Source of the DNA: Alicyclobacillus sp.
GTDB lineage: Bacteria; Bacillota; Bacilli; Alicyclobacillales; Alicyclobacillaceae
DNA length: 64,000 bases
Direction: 5' to 3'
Assembly: GCA_023511295.1 (NCBI GenBank)
Contig: JAIMBT010000023.1
Location: 1-64,000, forward strand
Shown piece by piece: positions 9,151 through 18,732 of this stretch (position 1 is the stretch's first letter; every line of letters begins with the position of its first letter). The notes under the pieces are model-generated. The model saw only the letters and a program-made list of their open reading frames with translations. It did no database searches and was not told where the DNA came from. The position numbers were made by a program, and so were the translations under genes.

Positions 9151-10431
9151 TTATGCACGACCGCGCACGACTTGGTCGGTAACCTCGCGCGCTCCGTCTC
9201 CAATCGACGTGATGTAGAACGTCGGAGCATAGCCAACCTGCTGCTCGTACGCTCGCCCAACCTGGTCGATGAACTCGGACGCCTTGTCTGCTTGCACCAA
9301 GTTGACCGTACATCCGCCGAACCCGGCTCCCGTCATCCGAGCCCCGACGCATCCCGGAGCGGCCCAGGCAAGCTCGGCAAGCGTATCGAGCTCCATCCCG
9401 GTGACTTCGTAGTCGTCGCGCAAGGATCTGTGGGAGGCGTTCATCAGTTGCCCAAACGCCTCCACGTCGCCGCGCCGCAACACGTCCGCCGCACGCTTTG
9501 CGCGGTCGTTTTCCAATACGACGTGCCGGGCCCGCTTCCGCAGAGTCTCGTCTTCAAAGATGGACTCCACGCGAGGCCAGTCGGTACGTCCTACGTCCGC
9601 TAGATGCCGTACGGACGCGTCATGAGCTTGAATCAGACGGAGTGCCTCATCACATTCCCGCCGGCGCTGATTGTATTTCGAATCCGAAAGACCGCGCCGC
9701 TTGTTTGTGTTGGCGATGATCAAATGGAGACCCCTCAGCTGGATTGGGACAATCTCGTAGGAAAGGGTGTCGCAGTTGAGCCAGATAGCGTGATCCCGTT
9801 TCCCCAGGGCCACTGCGAACTGGTCCATAATTCCGCAGTTGACCCCGACAAAGCCATTTTCGGCCGACTGGGCCAGAAGCGCCAGACGGTCTGGAGAGAG
9901 CCCAGCGTTCAGGAGCGTCCCGAGCATCCATGCAGTCGCCACCTCAACGGACGCTGAGCTGGAAAGCCCCGCACCATTCGGAAGGTTTCCGTCCAGCAAG
10001 ATATCCATTCCAGGCACGGCAAACCCGAGCGCCTGGAACTCTCGGATGACGCCCTTCGGGTAATTGGCATAGTCGTCTTCTGGCTTGTAACGCAGATTGC
10101 GGAGTGAAATCTCCACCGTACGTTCGAACGCTGTGGAGGCGAACCGCACACGGTGGTCGTCGCGAAGCCGGACGTACAACCAGGTGCCCATGTCGAGTGC
10201 CGCCGGTAGGACGTACCCTCCGTTGTAGTCCGTGTGCTCCCCAATGAGGTTCACGCGACCAGGGGCAAAGAAGACCCGGACGTCCGACAGAGGCCCTGGA
10301 GAGAACGTGAGAAATCGCTTCAGCGCTCCTTCGGTCTGAAGGGCATCCGGCTTCTCGGGCTGCACGGGGAGCGGCGATGTCATCGGCTCCGGCCCTGCTT
10401 CCCGCGAAGCGTATCGTTGGCAATCAGTCAA
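9151..10431 (-). CDS. galK: Galactokinase
   Basis: Up to 426 residues. It phosphorylates galactose at C1 with ATP. The galactokinase signature RVNLIGEHTDYNGG and the GHMP ATP-binding motif LPNGAGLSSSASVE are clear, and GARMTGAGFGG near the C-terminus is the third GHMP motif. The longest supported start is a TTG at 10429-10431 that overlaps the galT stop by eight bases, with GGTGGAG just upstream; this implies translational coupling. An in-frame ATG 16 codons later would give 410 residues, closer to the usual 390. The enzyme assignment is not in doubt. Confidence 0.93.
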   Translation of the reverse strand: MTDCQRYASREAGPEPMTSPLPVQPEKPDALQTEGALKRFLTFSPGPLSDVRVFFAPGRVNLIGEHTDYNGGYVLPAALDMGTWLYVRLRDDHRVRFASTAFERTVEISLRNLRYKPEDDYANYPKGVIREFQALGFAVPGMDILLDGNLPNGAGLSSSASVEVATAWMLGTLLNAGLSPDRLALLAQSAENGFVGVNCGIMDQFAVALGKRDHAIWLNCDTLSYEIVPIQLRGLHLIIANTNKRRGLSDSKYNQRRRECDEALRLIQAHDASVRHLADVGRTDWPRVESIFEDETLRKRARHVVLENDRAKRAADVLRRGDVEAFGQLMNASHRSLRDDYEVTGMELDTLAELAWAAPGCVGARMTGAGFGGCTVNLVQADKASEFIDQVGRAYEQQVGYAPTFYITSIGDGAREVTDQVVRGRA

Positions 10432-11440
10432 GGCTCATCTCCACCTTTCGTTTCTCAATAGCGGCGCGAAGTTCAGGTGCAGTGTCCTCCACCGCCACCG
10501 GATTGCAGGGGGCCCACGCTCCGGATTCCGACGACGCGAGGTATTTCAGCTTATCCGCAGACCGCAGCGGCGGGTAAAACTCGATGTGAAAATGGTAGGT
10601 GGCCTCCGAATGCAAGAAACTCTCGGTGGCAGCCGCCGTCCCTCTGGCTGTTTGGTTGACCGGGCTCTGGTGCAGCACCATCATGTACGGAAACGGGCGG
10701 TCAAACAACGCATCCATCCCCGCGGTCACCATCTTCAGCATTTTCGCGAGATCGGCTCGCTCTTCGCTCGTCAGTTGCGCAATATTCGACTTATGTGCCT
10801 TGCTGACGATAAACGCACCATACGGATAATCTGTGAAAAAAGGGATGTAACTGATAAAGGCTTCCGTCTCGACGAGTAGTCGCCGCCCAAACGACTGCTC
10901 TTCGCGGTTCATGTCGCAGAGTAAACAGCGACCGGTTTGGGTATGGTGCTCTTCACAGGAAGCAAGCTCCACCCGCAACTTTTGCGGCACGTAGGGATAT
11001 GCGTAGATCTGTCCGTGCGGGTGCGGCATGGTCACGCCGACTTCCTCACCGCGGTTTTCGAAGATCAGAATGTACTTGTGCGCTGGATTTCGCGACAACA
11101 CCTCAAACCGCTCCACCCATAGATCCACCAGTTTCCGGATGTGCGAAACGGGCAACTGCGGCAATGTGGCGTTGTGCTGCGGTGAGTACAGAATCACTTC
11201 ACATTTGCCGTAGGCATTTGCAACCTTGTAGAGCCCGGTCGCGACGCCGTCGGGCTGCGGGGGATGAGGGGACAGTGCGGGGAAATCATTGTCATACGCC
11301 AACACGTCGTACTCCTCCGGGACCCTCCCAGATCCCGGGCAAAACGGACAGTAGTCTTTCGGCATCTGCGGCCGGTTTTGCCGGTTCGAGGCGACCATCG
11401 TCCAGTCCCTCAAAAGCGGGTTGTATCGCAATTCAGCCAC
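10424..11440 (-). CDS. galT: Galactose-1-phosphate uridylyltransferase
   Basis: 338 residues. It transfers UMP from UDP-glucose to galactose-1-phosphate. The HIT-like active-site motif PHPHGQIYAYPY is present, and zinc ligands appear in the N-terminal CPFCPG. This is the class-I GalT (histidine-triad superfamily), unlike the class-II GalT of Bacillus subtilis and many lactic acid bacteria. It starts at GTG 11438-11440 with AAGGAGAG upstream. It lies 38 bases after the DeoR regulator and overlaps galK by eight bases. Confidence 0.93.
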   Translation of the reverse strand: MAELRYNPLLRDWTMVASNRQNRPQMPKDYCPFCPGSGRVPEEYDVLAYDNDFPALSPHPPQPDGVATGLYKVANAYGKCEVILYSPQHNATLPQLPVSHIRKLVDLWVERFEVLSRNPAHKYILIFENRGEEVGVTMPHPHGQIYAYPYVPQKLRVELASCEEHHTQTGRCLLCDMNREEQSFGRRLLVETEAFISYIPFFTDYPYGAFIVSKAHKSNIAQLTSEERADLAKMLKMVTAGMDALFDRPFPYMMVLHQSPVNQTARGTAAATESFLHSEATYHFHIEFYPPLRSADKLKYLASSESGAWAPCNPVAVEDTAPELRAAIEKRKVEMSLD

Positions 11441-11478
11441 CGGGATCGCTCTCCTTCACGTCGGAATTCATCGCGAGT

Positions 11479-12294
11479 TCAGGACATCTGCACGACGCAC
11501 ACTTCTGGCCCCAGCATTCGTAGTTCTGTCAGCCACTCATGGACCGCGTCGGGTGCAACCCCATCACCAGTGTCCACGGGTTTGCCGTTATCGGTCACAA
11601 CGACATCTACTTCCTCAATCCGCGCCAAATGTGCAAGTCCGCGGACGCTCCATTTCGTGTGATCAAAGAGCAGGGCGACCGCCTCAGCGCGTTCCATCAT
11701 CACACGGTGTATGGCTGCCTCAGGGAGGTTGGGCGACGTGACACCGAACTCGAGGTCGACACCGTGCGCTCCGAGAAAGAACAAGTCCGTGTGCAACTGC
11801 CGCGCGCTTCTCTCGGCCAAGGGACCCACCAACGCGTCAGACGGCGTTCGGAACTGGCCGCCAGTCAGGTAGATGTCCGTCCAGCCATTCGCATGGAGTG
11901 CACCCGCGACATTGGTCGAGTTGGTCACAAACGTTAAATCCGTGAGCGTTTTCCCCGCAGATTGAATCATCTGCGCCAACGTCCACGTCGTCGTCCCGGC
12001 AGATAACCCGACGGTCATGCCGGATTCAATCAAGCCCAAGGCCCGACGGGCAATCGCCTCCTTTTCCCTCTGTTGCAATACCCGCTTGTGGAGAAACGGA
12101 GGCTCCACCGTGCTCTTTGTGACCTGGCCACCTCCTAACACCTTCTCAACGAGCCCCTGCCGCTGTAACACCTTCAAATCTCTGCGGATGGTGATTTCGG
12201 ACACCTCGAGCTGAACGGCGAGATCGCGGATGGAGACAAAACCACGTTCATTCAGTAACTTCAACAGCAACGTTCGACGTTCAGCCGGATACAT
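11479..12294 (-). CDS. DeoR-family transcriptional regulator, first gene of the gal operon
   Basis: 271 residues. The N-terminal DeoR helix-turn-helix is clear (RRTLLLKLLNERGFVSI, then VSEITIRRDLKVLQRQG). The C-terminal DeoRC sensor domain carries typical segments (GLSAGTTT, TNSTNVA, GGQFR). Such proteins usually repress sugar operons and release DNA on binding a phosphosugar; here galactose-1-phosphate or tagatose-6-phosphate would be reasonable guesses only. I chose the ATG at 12292-12294, which follows GGAGGG by six bases. It leads the galT-galK-galE-epimerase genes and so probably controls its own operon. Confidence 0.85.
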   Translation of the reverse strand: MYPAERRTLLLKLLNERGFVSIRDLAVQLEVSEITIRRDLKVLQRQGLVEKVLGGGQVTKSTVEPPFLHKRVLQQREKEAIARRALGLIESGMTVGLSAGTTTWTLAQMIQSAGKTLTDLTFVTNSTNVAGALHANGWTDIYLTGGQFRTPSDALVGPLAERSARQLHTDLFFLGAHGVDLEFGVTSPNLPEAAIHRVMMERAEAVALLFDHTKWSVRGLAHLARIEEVDVVVTDNGKPVDTGDGVAPDAVHEWLTELRMLGPEVCVVQMS

Positions 12295-12319
12295 GGTCAC
12301 CCTCCGGTCGTGACGCATC

Positions 12320-12349
12320 AGTATATGATCACATTTTATCACTCGTTAA
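12320..12349 (-). promoter_or_regulatory. Probable promoter of the DeoR-gal operon
   Basis: On the minus strand TTAACG (12344-12349) and TATACT (12320-12325) are 18 bases apart. AACGAG occurs twice nearby on that strand (in AAAACGAGAACAAA and TTAACGAGTGATAA), which may mark a DeoR operator. The rest of the gap 12295-12468 carries a plus-strand TATAAT (12427-12432) with no good -35, possibly serving the LacI gene. Confidence 0.45.
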
Positions 12350-12468
12350 TCTAAATTTGTTCTCGTTTTGATCACGCACGTTCGCGGCGGTGGCTTAGAT
12401 CCTCGAACCCGTTTGAACCGCACATGTATAATGGTGACATCTGAGCTAACGGCAAAGGAGATATCCGT

Positions 12469-13473
12469 ATGCCAGTGACCCGTGTCGATGTCGCCAGACG
12501 CGCCGGCGTCTCCCCATCCACCGTGTCGCGTGTGGTGAATAGCAGCGGCTATGTGGCTGAGGACGTAAGACAGCGCGTCCTTCAGGCGATTCGCGACCTG
12601 AATTACGTCCCGAACCGAGCAGCTCGAAGTTTACGCTTGCAACACTTCAAACAAATCGCCTGCATCGCACCGGCGGTAGGGAACTTGTTCTACAGTGAGA
12701 TTGTCGCTGGCATGGAGGAGATGGCGAATCGAATGGACTATACGCTGTCGACGTACCACCTGCCCATGGACCGCCTCAAGGACATCGATGTCATCTTGCA
12801 CGGTTTCTACGATGGGCTCGTGTTTCTCGCGCCATACGACCTAGAGCACGTCCTCGACTTCGCACGTTTATCCAAAACGCACCCGTTGTGCGTGTACAGC
12901 GACCGCGGACGAGTCTACGACATCCCGCACGTGTCCGTGGATCTTCGGGCAGCGATGAGACAATCCGTTGAATACCTCATCAGCTTGGGCCATCAACAAA
13001 TTCTATTTCTTGGATATGAATTCACGCGCCCTGAGGAAAATCCGCGCTACCTGGGTTACCTGGACGCCTTGCATCGGCACGGACTCCATCCGCAAGCGGA
13101 CCTTGTTCAACTGATTCCCAATCACCAAGACACAATCTCCTATGGTCACGATTTGATCCGTTCCATCGTCGACCAAGACATCCGCTTCACCGCTGTGACG
13201 ACGTCCAACGACTCGATGGCCGTGGGGGCGTTGCGGGCACTGAATGAGAGGGGCCTCAGCGTGCCGCATGATATCTCCGTCGTTGGCATGGACGATATCG
13301 AGCTGGCGAGCCTCACGACACCGCCTCTGACCACCACCCGTATCCCAAAAGAAGAAATCGGAGCCAAACTTGTCGAGTTGTTGGTCGCCCAGGTTCACGG
13401 CGAAAAGCTGACCGGATGGGCTATCGAGCTGCCGACAGACCTCGTTGTGCGCGAGTCCACGGCAGCTCGATAA
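12469..13473 (+). CDS. LacI-family transcriptional regulator (gan locus, copy 1)
   Basis: 334 residues with a LacI N-terminal helix-turn-helix (VDVARRAGVSPSTVSRVVN) and hinge (NYVPNRAARSLR), then a periplasmic-binding-protein-like sensor domain. The start ATG follows AAAGGAG by eight bases. It is convergent with the intracellular GH53 gene. It is a paralogue of the LacI at 20458-21543: both share unusual segments such as GFYDG followed by FLxP, ILFLGYEF and NPRYLGYxDA. The two therefore probably arose by duplication and may see related ligands. Its ligand and operator are not known; no gan motif is visible before it. Confidence 0.88.
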   Translation: MPVTRVDVARRAGVSPSTVSRVVNSSGYVAEDVRQRVLQAIRDLNYVPNRAARSLRLQHFKQIACIAPAVGNLFYSEIVAGMEEMANRMDYTLSTYHLPMDRLKDIDVILHGFYDGLVFLAPYDLEHVLDFARLSKTHPLCVYSDRGRVYDIPHVSVDLRAAMRQSVEYLISLGHQQILFLGYEFTRPEENPRYLGYLDALHRHGLHPQADLVQLIPNHQDTISYGHDLIRSIVDQDIRFTAVTTSNDSMAVGALRALNERGLSVPHDISVVGMDDIELASLTTPPLTTTRIPKEEIGAKLVELLVAQVHGEKLTGWAIELPTDLVVRESTAAR

Positions 13474-13492
13474 CCCCACGCGCCCGAATCGG

Positions 13493-14497
13493 CTACGCGC
13501 GAAATGCCTGGAGCCCGGGTAGCGCCCGGCCCGTATGGTCAAAGAGGCCCACGCGGGCCCATCCTTCGGGGGCTTTGGCAACTGGGATAGCGTCCGGCTC
13601 CCAGTAGAAGACGCCCTTCCCAAAGCCACCTTTCACGTTCTTGACAATGTCGACGACCCGTTCGAGGAACGCGGACTGGGCATCTACCGACGGCGTGTAC
13701 GACTCCACTACATCGACGAAGTCCATGGCCGTCCAGGGGTACGCCGTTTCTGCGAGGATGATCTCTTTGCGGTAGCGTTTCGCGAGATCGTTGATGTTTG
13801 ACTCAAATTGCTCCACACCGCCGTGCCACCACGGGTAAAAGGACAGTCCGATGGTGTCGAAATCGACCCCGGCCTTCACCACATGGTCCAGGAAGAACCG
13901 GGCCCCTCGATTGTCGCCGCCCCGGTCAATGTGCAACATGACGGCGGACGCGTCTCCATGAACCTCCCGAACCGCACGGATACCGGACTGCAGCAGCACG
14001 ATGAATCGCTCCCACGCCGCATCATCCGGCGGAACGTCAGGCCCCGGAATGCGCCCGTCCTCCCAGAGAAATCCGTAGGTGATCTCGTTCCCAACCTGAA
14101 CAAAGTCCGCAGGCGCCTCAACCTCGCACAGCCTCGACAACACCATCTTCGTGAAATGGTAGACTTCCGAGGTGAGGTCTTCAAAATTGAGACGCTCCCA
14201 TGCCTGCGGTTTGAACTGTTTCCCTGGGTCCGCCCACCCATCAGAATAGTGGAAGTCGATGCCCAACATCATGCCCCGTTCTTTCACGCGACGAGCCATC
14301 TCCAAGGTGCGCTCCACTCCACAGTATCCGTCCGCTGGGTTGTTCCACACGCGAAGCCGAATCGCGTTCATCCCGGCCCCTTGAAGGATTGACAGGCAGT
14401 CCGCCGATTGTCCGTTCACAAAATACCTTCCGCCCCGAGTCTCAATCTCGTCCAGAAAACTGACATCCGCGCCTCGCATAAACGGCAGTGACACCAC
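13493..14497 (-). CDS. Intracellular GH53 endo-beta-1,4-galactanase
   Basis: 334 residues, the bare GH53 barrel with no signal peptide and no accessory domains. The acid/base glutamate is E138 (QVGNEITYGF) and the nucleophile is E250 (ILAETAYPW). Start is the first of two adjacent GTG codons, with GGGAGG seven bases before it. It lies 44 bases after the GH42 gene and is the last gene of the transporter operon. It probably shortens imported galacto-oligosaccharides in the cytoplasm. Sequence is clearly related to the secreted GH53 (shared FHYSDGWADPGKQ versus FQYSDFWADPGKQ) but far from identical. Confidence 0.9.
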   Translation of the reverse strand: MVSLPFMRGADVSFLDEIETRGGRYFVNGQSADCLSILQGAGMNAIRLRVWNNPADGYCGVERTLEMARRVKERGMMLGIDFHYSDGWADPGKQFKPQAWERLNFEDLTSEVYHFTKMVLSRLCEVEAPADFVQVGNEITYGFLWEDGRIPGPDVPPDDAAWERFIVLLQSGIRAVREVHGDASAVMLHIDRGGDNRGARFFLDHVVKAGVDFDTIGLSFYPWWHGGVEQFESNINDLAKRYRKEIILAETAYPWTAMDFVDVVESYTPSVDAQSAFLERVVDIVKNVKGGFGKGVFYWEPDAIPVAKAPEGWARVGLFDHTGRALPGLQAFRA

Positions 14498-14541
14498 AAA
14501 ACGCCTCCCATCGCCTTTGGGATAACCAATGAGACAGGCGC

Positions 14542-16665
14542 CTACCGGCCGGCAGGCGTGAGGACAGCCACTCCACTGGGAACAATCGGTATGAAATGCC
14601 CGTCCGAAGGTCGAGCCAGGACGCGTATCCCAAATGGTTCAATGTCGTGCTCGAGCGCCACAGGCTCACCCGTCAGCAAATCGGTCCATCTTTGTCTCGG
14701 AAGGCGAACGGGACGGGTTTGCGACGCAAAGTTCATGATGAACACGTAATCCGTTTCTCCATCCGTACGAATTTGTGCCGTGACCCCTGGCGGTAACTCT
14801 GTCTCCAGTACGCGAGAAAGGCCGTGCCGCTTGACCAGCTTCGAAATAAAATCGTAGTGAAACGGCGCACGATTTCGAGAGGCGACATAATATGCGTAAC
14901 CCCGTCCTGCACGATTCACCGTGATCGCCGGTCTCCCCCGATAGAAATCTCCTGTGTAATACGCGAGGACATCGGCGGTCTCGACATGAATCAAATCGCA
15001 AAGTTCATGCGCCTCGTAACGACCGGTCAGGGACAGTGGATTCGCGGGAACTGTTTCGATGTGATTGACGTCGTGATCGTAAAGACCATCGATTTCTTCG
15101 GACCAGATGCCCAGTATGCTGCGAAGTGGCCCAGGGAACCCGCCGAGAAAGCAGAGGTCGTTCTCATCGACAATCCCGGACCAATAGGTGGCGACAAAGA
15201 TACCGCCGCGCTCCACAAACGCAGAAACGCGTTCGGCAACCCCGGGACGCACCATGTACAGCATCGGCGCAATCACCAACCGGTACGACGCGAGGTCGGC
15301 GTCCATGTCGACAACATCCACCGGGATGCCCTGCTCCCACAATGCTTGATAGTACTCCCGTACCGTCTCTTCATAGTGCATACCCGCGTTGCGCGGTCCC
15401 TGTGCATCCTCAATCGCCCAACGATTTTCCCAGTCAAAGATCAGTGCCACCTCAGGGCGGACGCTGGTACCCGCGACGGGACCCAATGTTTGGAGTACCT
15501 CGCCGACCTTCCGGACGTCCTGAAATACGCGCGTGTGCTCGTGCCCGACATGGTCCACAACAGCACCATGCAGCTTCTCGCTTGAACCGCGGCTCTTTCG
15601 CCATTGAAAGTACTGTACACCGTCAGAGCCATGGGCAATCGCTTGAATGGAACTGAGCAAGTGCATTCCCGGACGCTTCACCTTGCTGACCGGTTGCCAG
15701 TTTGTCGTGGATGGAGTGCTCTCCATCAATAAGAAGGGTCTTCCGTGTTTCATCGCACGGTTGATATCGTGGGTCATCGCGACCTGCACAGCGAGAGCCG
15801 TGTCGTCTTGCCCGGCATGCCACGTTGGATAAGAGTCCCACGATACGACATCCAGTTCCTCGACCATTCGCCAATAATTGAGGCCGTTGTACGTCCCCAT
15901 GAAATTGGTCGTGACGGGTAGATTCGGATTTGCGGCGCGGATCGGCTGTATCTCTTGCCTCATGAAATCTGCTGTCTGGTCTGTCACAAACCGCTTCCAA
16001 TCGAGATTCAAGCCGTGTACCATCGTTTCGCCGTGGGGGGCCGGAGATTGAATTTGGGCCCAATCCGTGACTGTGTGACTCCAAAAGGCCGACCACCACG
16101 CTCGATTCAGGTTATCCAACGAGCCGTACTTCCGACGCAACCAAGCTCGAAACGCCTCCTGGCACAGTTCACAGTGACATTCGCCGCCGTACTCGTTTGA
16201 AATATGCCACCCAATCACAGCCGGGTGCTCCGCATACCGTTCCGCAAGGCGAGTGTTCATCTCGTGGACCTTTTGCCGATAAACAGGCGACGTATAGCAG
16301 TGGTTGTGCCGCGATCCGAATAAGATCCGCTGTCGGCTTGGATTGACGCGTAAAACCTCCGGATATTTCTGAGCCATCCACGCCGGCCTGGCACCACTCG
16401 GTGTCGCCAGCCATACAAAAATCTCGTTCTCCGCAAGGCGGTTCAAGACGTCGTCCAACCAGGCGAAGTGATACACACCTTCCTCCGGCTCCAACGTGGC
16501 CCAAGCGAAGATACCCACCGACATGACATTGCAATTCGCGAGTTTCATCAAACGCACGTCCTCGGCCAGGACATCCGGGTCGTTCAACCACTGATCTGGA
16601 TTGTAGTCCGCACCGTGTAAAAAGCCATGTATCTTTGAAGTCACAAGGGGGTAGCGGGCGCGCAT
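14542..16665 (-). CDS. ganA: Beta-galactosidase, GH42
   Basis: 707 residues. GH42 enzymes remove terminal beta-galactose; GanA of Bacillus acts on galacto-oligosaccharides. The acid/base is E158 (WHISNEYGGE) and the nucleophile E315 (FLLMESTPS). Cysteines in GECHCELCQ and an earlier Cys in RHNHCYTSP fit the GH42 structural zinc site. No signal peptide is present, so it is cytoplasmic. Start ATG 16663-16665 has AGAGGTGA upstream; the frame extends 18 codons further without a better site. It sits between the permease genes and the intracellular GH53. Confidence 0.92.
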   Translation of the reverse strand: MRARYPLVTSKIHGFLHGADYNPDQWLNDPDVLAEDVRLMKLANCNVMSVGIFAWATLEPEEGVYHFAWLDDVLNRLAENEIFVWLATPSGARPAWMAQKYPEVLRVNPSRQRILFGSRHNHCYTSPVYRQKVHEMNTRLAERYAEHPAVIGWHISNEYGGECHCELCQEAFRAWLRRKYGSLDNLNRAWWSAFWSHTVTDWAQIQSPAPHGETMVHGLNLDWKRFVTDQTADFMRQEIQPIRAANPNLPVTTNFMGTYNGLNYWRMVEELDVVSWDSYPTWHAGQDDTALAVQVAMTHDINRAMKHGRPFLLMESTPSTTNWQPVSKVKRPGMHLLSSIQAIAHGSDGVQYFQWRKSRGSSEKLHGAVVDHVGHEHTRVFQDVRKVGEVLQTLGPVAGTSVRPEVALIFDWENRWAIEDAQGPRNAGMHYEETVREYYQALWEQGIPVDVVDMDADLASYRLVIAPMLYMVRPGVAERVSAFVERGGIFVATYWSGIVDENDLCFLGGFPGPLRSILGIWSEEIDGLYDHDVNHIETVPANPLSLTGRYEAHELCDLIHVETADVLAYYTGDFYRGRPAITVNRAGRGYAYYVASRNRAPFHYDFISKLVKRHGLSRVLETELPPGVTAQIRTDGETDYVFIMNFASQTRPVRLPRQRWTDLLTGEPVALEHDIEPFGIRVLARPSDGHFIPIVPSGVAVLTPAGR

Positions 16666-16783
16666 GTGTCTGTCACCTCTTCGCAATATCTGTGTTGTGT
16701 TGCCAGATCCCGTGGACAACGACCGCCGCGTACGCCGTCACCCTCCGTCTCACGCGCCAGGATCCGCCTGTCGGAAAATTTCT

Positions 16784-17629
16784 CTAACCCTTGCTCGCCC
16801 CAGCCGTCAACCCCTTCGCCATCAACGGGTTCAAGAAGCCAAACGCCAGCGCGAGCGGGATGGCTGACAAGAGAGACGCCGCCGAAAACAGCCCCCAGTT
16901 CTGGGCAAACTGCGTGTTGATCAAGTTGTACATACCGAGCCCAAGCGTGTAGTTACTGGGAGATTGCAAGACGGTCCCCGCAAGGATGTATTCGCTGTAA
17001 AACCCGATCATCGACAGAAAAAACACGACGGCCAGCATGGGGCGCGCCAGGGGGATGATCACACTCAGGAAAATCCGGAAATGCCCGGCTCCATCAACCC
17101 GTGCAGCCTCATCCAGCTCGATTGGGATGGTGTCAAGGTAGCCTTTCATCAACCAGATGTTAAACGCGCTACCGCCAATCAGAAGCAACATGTACACCCA
17201 CAGCCGGTCCAACATGCCCCATTTCGCTAGAACGGCGTAAATCGCCGCGACGGCCATGGAGTTCGGAAACATCTGCAGCACCAGCAGTGTCATGAGGCCG
17301 TATTTCCGCCCAATGAAATGCATCCTCGAAAACGCGTACGCCGCCGTGCTGGTGATGAGCAGCTGCGCAGCGGAGACAACGAGGGCGATCTCCGTGCTGT
17401 TCCAAGCCCATCGAAGGAATCCAGACTGAAACACATTTCGATAGTTGGACAACGTCGGGTGGTGCGGAATCAATGATGCGGAGGACAGAGATTGCGTTGC
17501 ACTAAACGAAGCCGTCACGACATATAGGAGCGGCACCAAGGTAACGACCAGTACCACCCACAGCACAACCCGAATGACCCACGCTCGTGCTCTATCTTGT
17601 GGCCGCAGGCTCACATCGGTCTGTTTCAC
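16784..17629 (-). CDS. ganQ: Sugar ABC transporter permease, MalG type (galacto-oligosaccharide uptake)
   Basis: 281 residues with six predicted membrane helices. The inner-membrane coupling loop for the ATPase is visible as IELDEAARVDGAGHFRIF. I chose the GTG at 17627-17629, which begins two bases after the stop of the upstream permease, over an upstream ATG lying inside that gene. Its partner permease and binding protein are immediately upstream and GH42 and GH53 genes downstream. This is the order of the Bacillus gan genes. The substrate is inferred from the neighbours. Confidence 0.87.
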   Translation of the reverse strand: MKQTDVSLRPQDRARAWVIRVVLWVVLVVTLVPLLYVVTASFSATQSLSSASLIPHHPTLSNYRNVFQSGFLRWAWNSTEIALVVSAAQLLITSTAAYAFSRMHFIGRKYGLMTLLVLQMFPNSMAVAAIYAVLAKWGMLDRLWVYMLLLIGGSAFNIWLMKGYLDTIPIELDEAARVDGAGHFRIFLSVIIPLARPMLAVVFFLSMIGFYSEYILAGTVLQSPSNYTLGLGMYNLINTQFAQNWGLFSAASLLSAIPLALAFGFLNPLMAKGLTAGASKG

Positions 17630-17630
17630 G

Positions 17631-18599
17631 TCAATCTTCCCCCTTGAACGCGTTCGTGAATCGCATGTTGAACACGCTGATGAGGCCAATCATCACGAAC
17701 AAGACGACGGAAATCGTGGCACTCAGATCGTAGCGGTTGAATTGCAATGCGACCTTGTAGGAAGACGACGCCAAGATGTCCGTATACCCTGCAAATTGAG
17801 TGCTAGCCCGCGCAGGACCACCGCCGGTGAGCAAGAAGATGATGTTAAAGTTGTTGAACGTCGCCGAGTAGGCAGGTATGAGCATCGGCAGGCTGACACG
17901 CCAGACGTTCGGGAAGGTGATGTAGGCAAACCGCTGCCAAGCCGACGTTCCGTCGATGGCCGCGGAGTCATACTGTTCCGTTGGGATGGACTGCAAAGCA
18001 CCCAGACACACCGTCATGAAATACGGAAAGGACAGCCACAGGTTGACTAAGATGACACTGATCCGTGCCCACAGCGGGGTATCCAGCCACGGGACGGCCG
18101 GAATGTGGAACAGATGCAACAACGCGTTGATTTGCCCGTAATGTTGATTCAACAGCCCCTGCCACGACAGTGTGGAGATGAGCGCCGGAATGGCCCACGG
18201 AATGATCAGCAGTGTTCGGTATAACCGGGCCTCCCGCAGCGCCTTGTCATTGACCAAGACGGCGAGCACCAGGCCAACGAAGTAGTTGAGGGTGGTCGAG
18301 AGAAATGTAAAGACCAGTGTCCATACGAGCGTCGGAACGAAGGCGGTGGACAGTGGATTATTCTTCGAAAACAGCTCTATATAGTTCTTCCATCCGACGA
18401 AGTGATAGTTCATAAAATGCATCTCGTTCCAATCAGTAAACGAGATATAGATTGTAAAGAACATCGGCAAGAAGCTAAGGACCGCCATTGTGACGATGGC
18501 AGGCGACATGTACCCATAGGCACTCCATTGAATCTTGCGATGGGGGTGCCGCCTCGCGTTCGCGGACCGCTCGCCTCCAAGCTCCGCCGTCATACTCAT
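17631..18599 (-). CDS. ganP: Sugar ABC transporter permease, MalF type (galacto-oligosaccharide uptake)
   Basis: About 322 residues with six to seven membrane helices (YGYMSPAIVTMAVLSFLPMF begins the first). The coupling loop reads EQYDSAAIDGTSAWQRF, with Tyr-Asp-Ser in place of the usual Glu-Ala-Ala start. Two possible ATG codons at 18599 and 18593 follow a purine-rich stretch; I list the first. The open frame continues upstream but that part has no membrane or domain content. It pairs with the MalG-type protein two bases downstream. Confidence 0.86.
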   Translation of the reverse strand: MSMTAELGGERSANARRHPHRKIQWSAYGYMSPAIVTMAVLSFLPMFFTIYISFTDWNEMHFMNYHFVGWKNYIELFSKNNPLSTAFVPTLVWTLVFTFLSTTLNYFVGLVLAVLVNDKALREARLYRTLLIIPWAIPALISTLSWQGLLNQHYGQINALLHLFHIPAVPWLDTPLWARISVILVNLWLSFPYFMTVCLGALQSIPTEQYDSAAIDGTSAWQRFAYITFPNVWRVSLPMLIPAYSATFNNFNIIFLLTGGGPARASTQFAGYTDILASSSYKVALQFNRYDLSATISVVLFVMIGLISVFNMRFTNAFKGED

Positions 18600-18732
18600 C
18601 CCTAACCCCCATTTCGCCGCCAACCTGTGGAGAACGCTCCAGCCGACGTCAACCGGGTGGATGGTGTGTACCCACCCACCGTCGTGTTTGGGTGGCGGTC
18701 CATCAACCGCCACCCACAACCGTATGCGTGCT

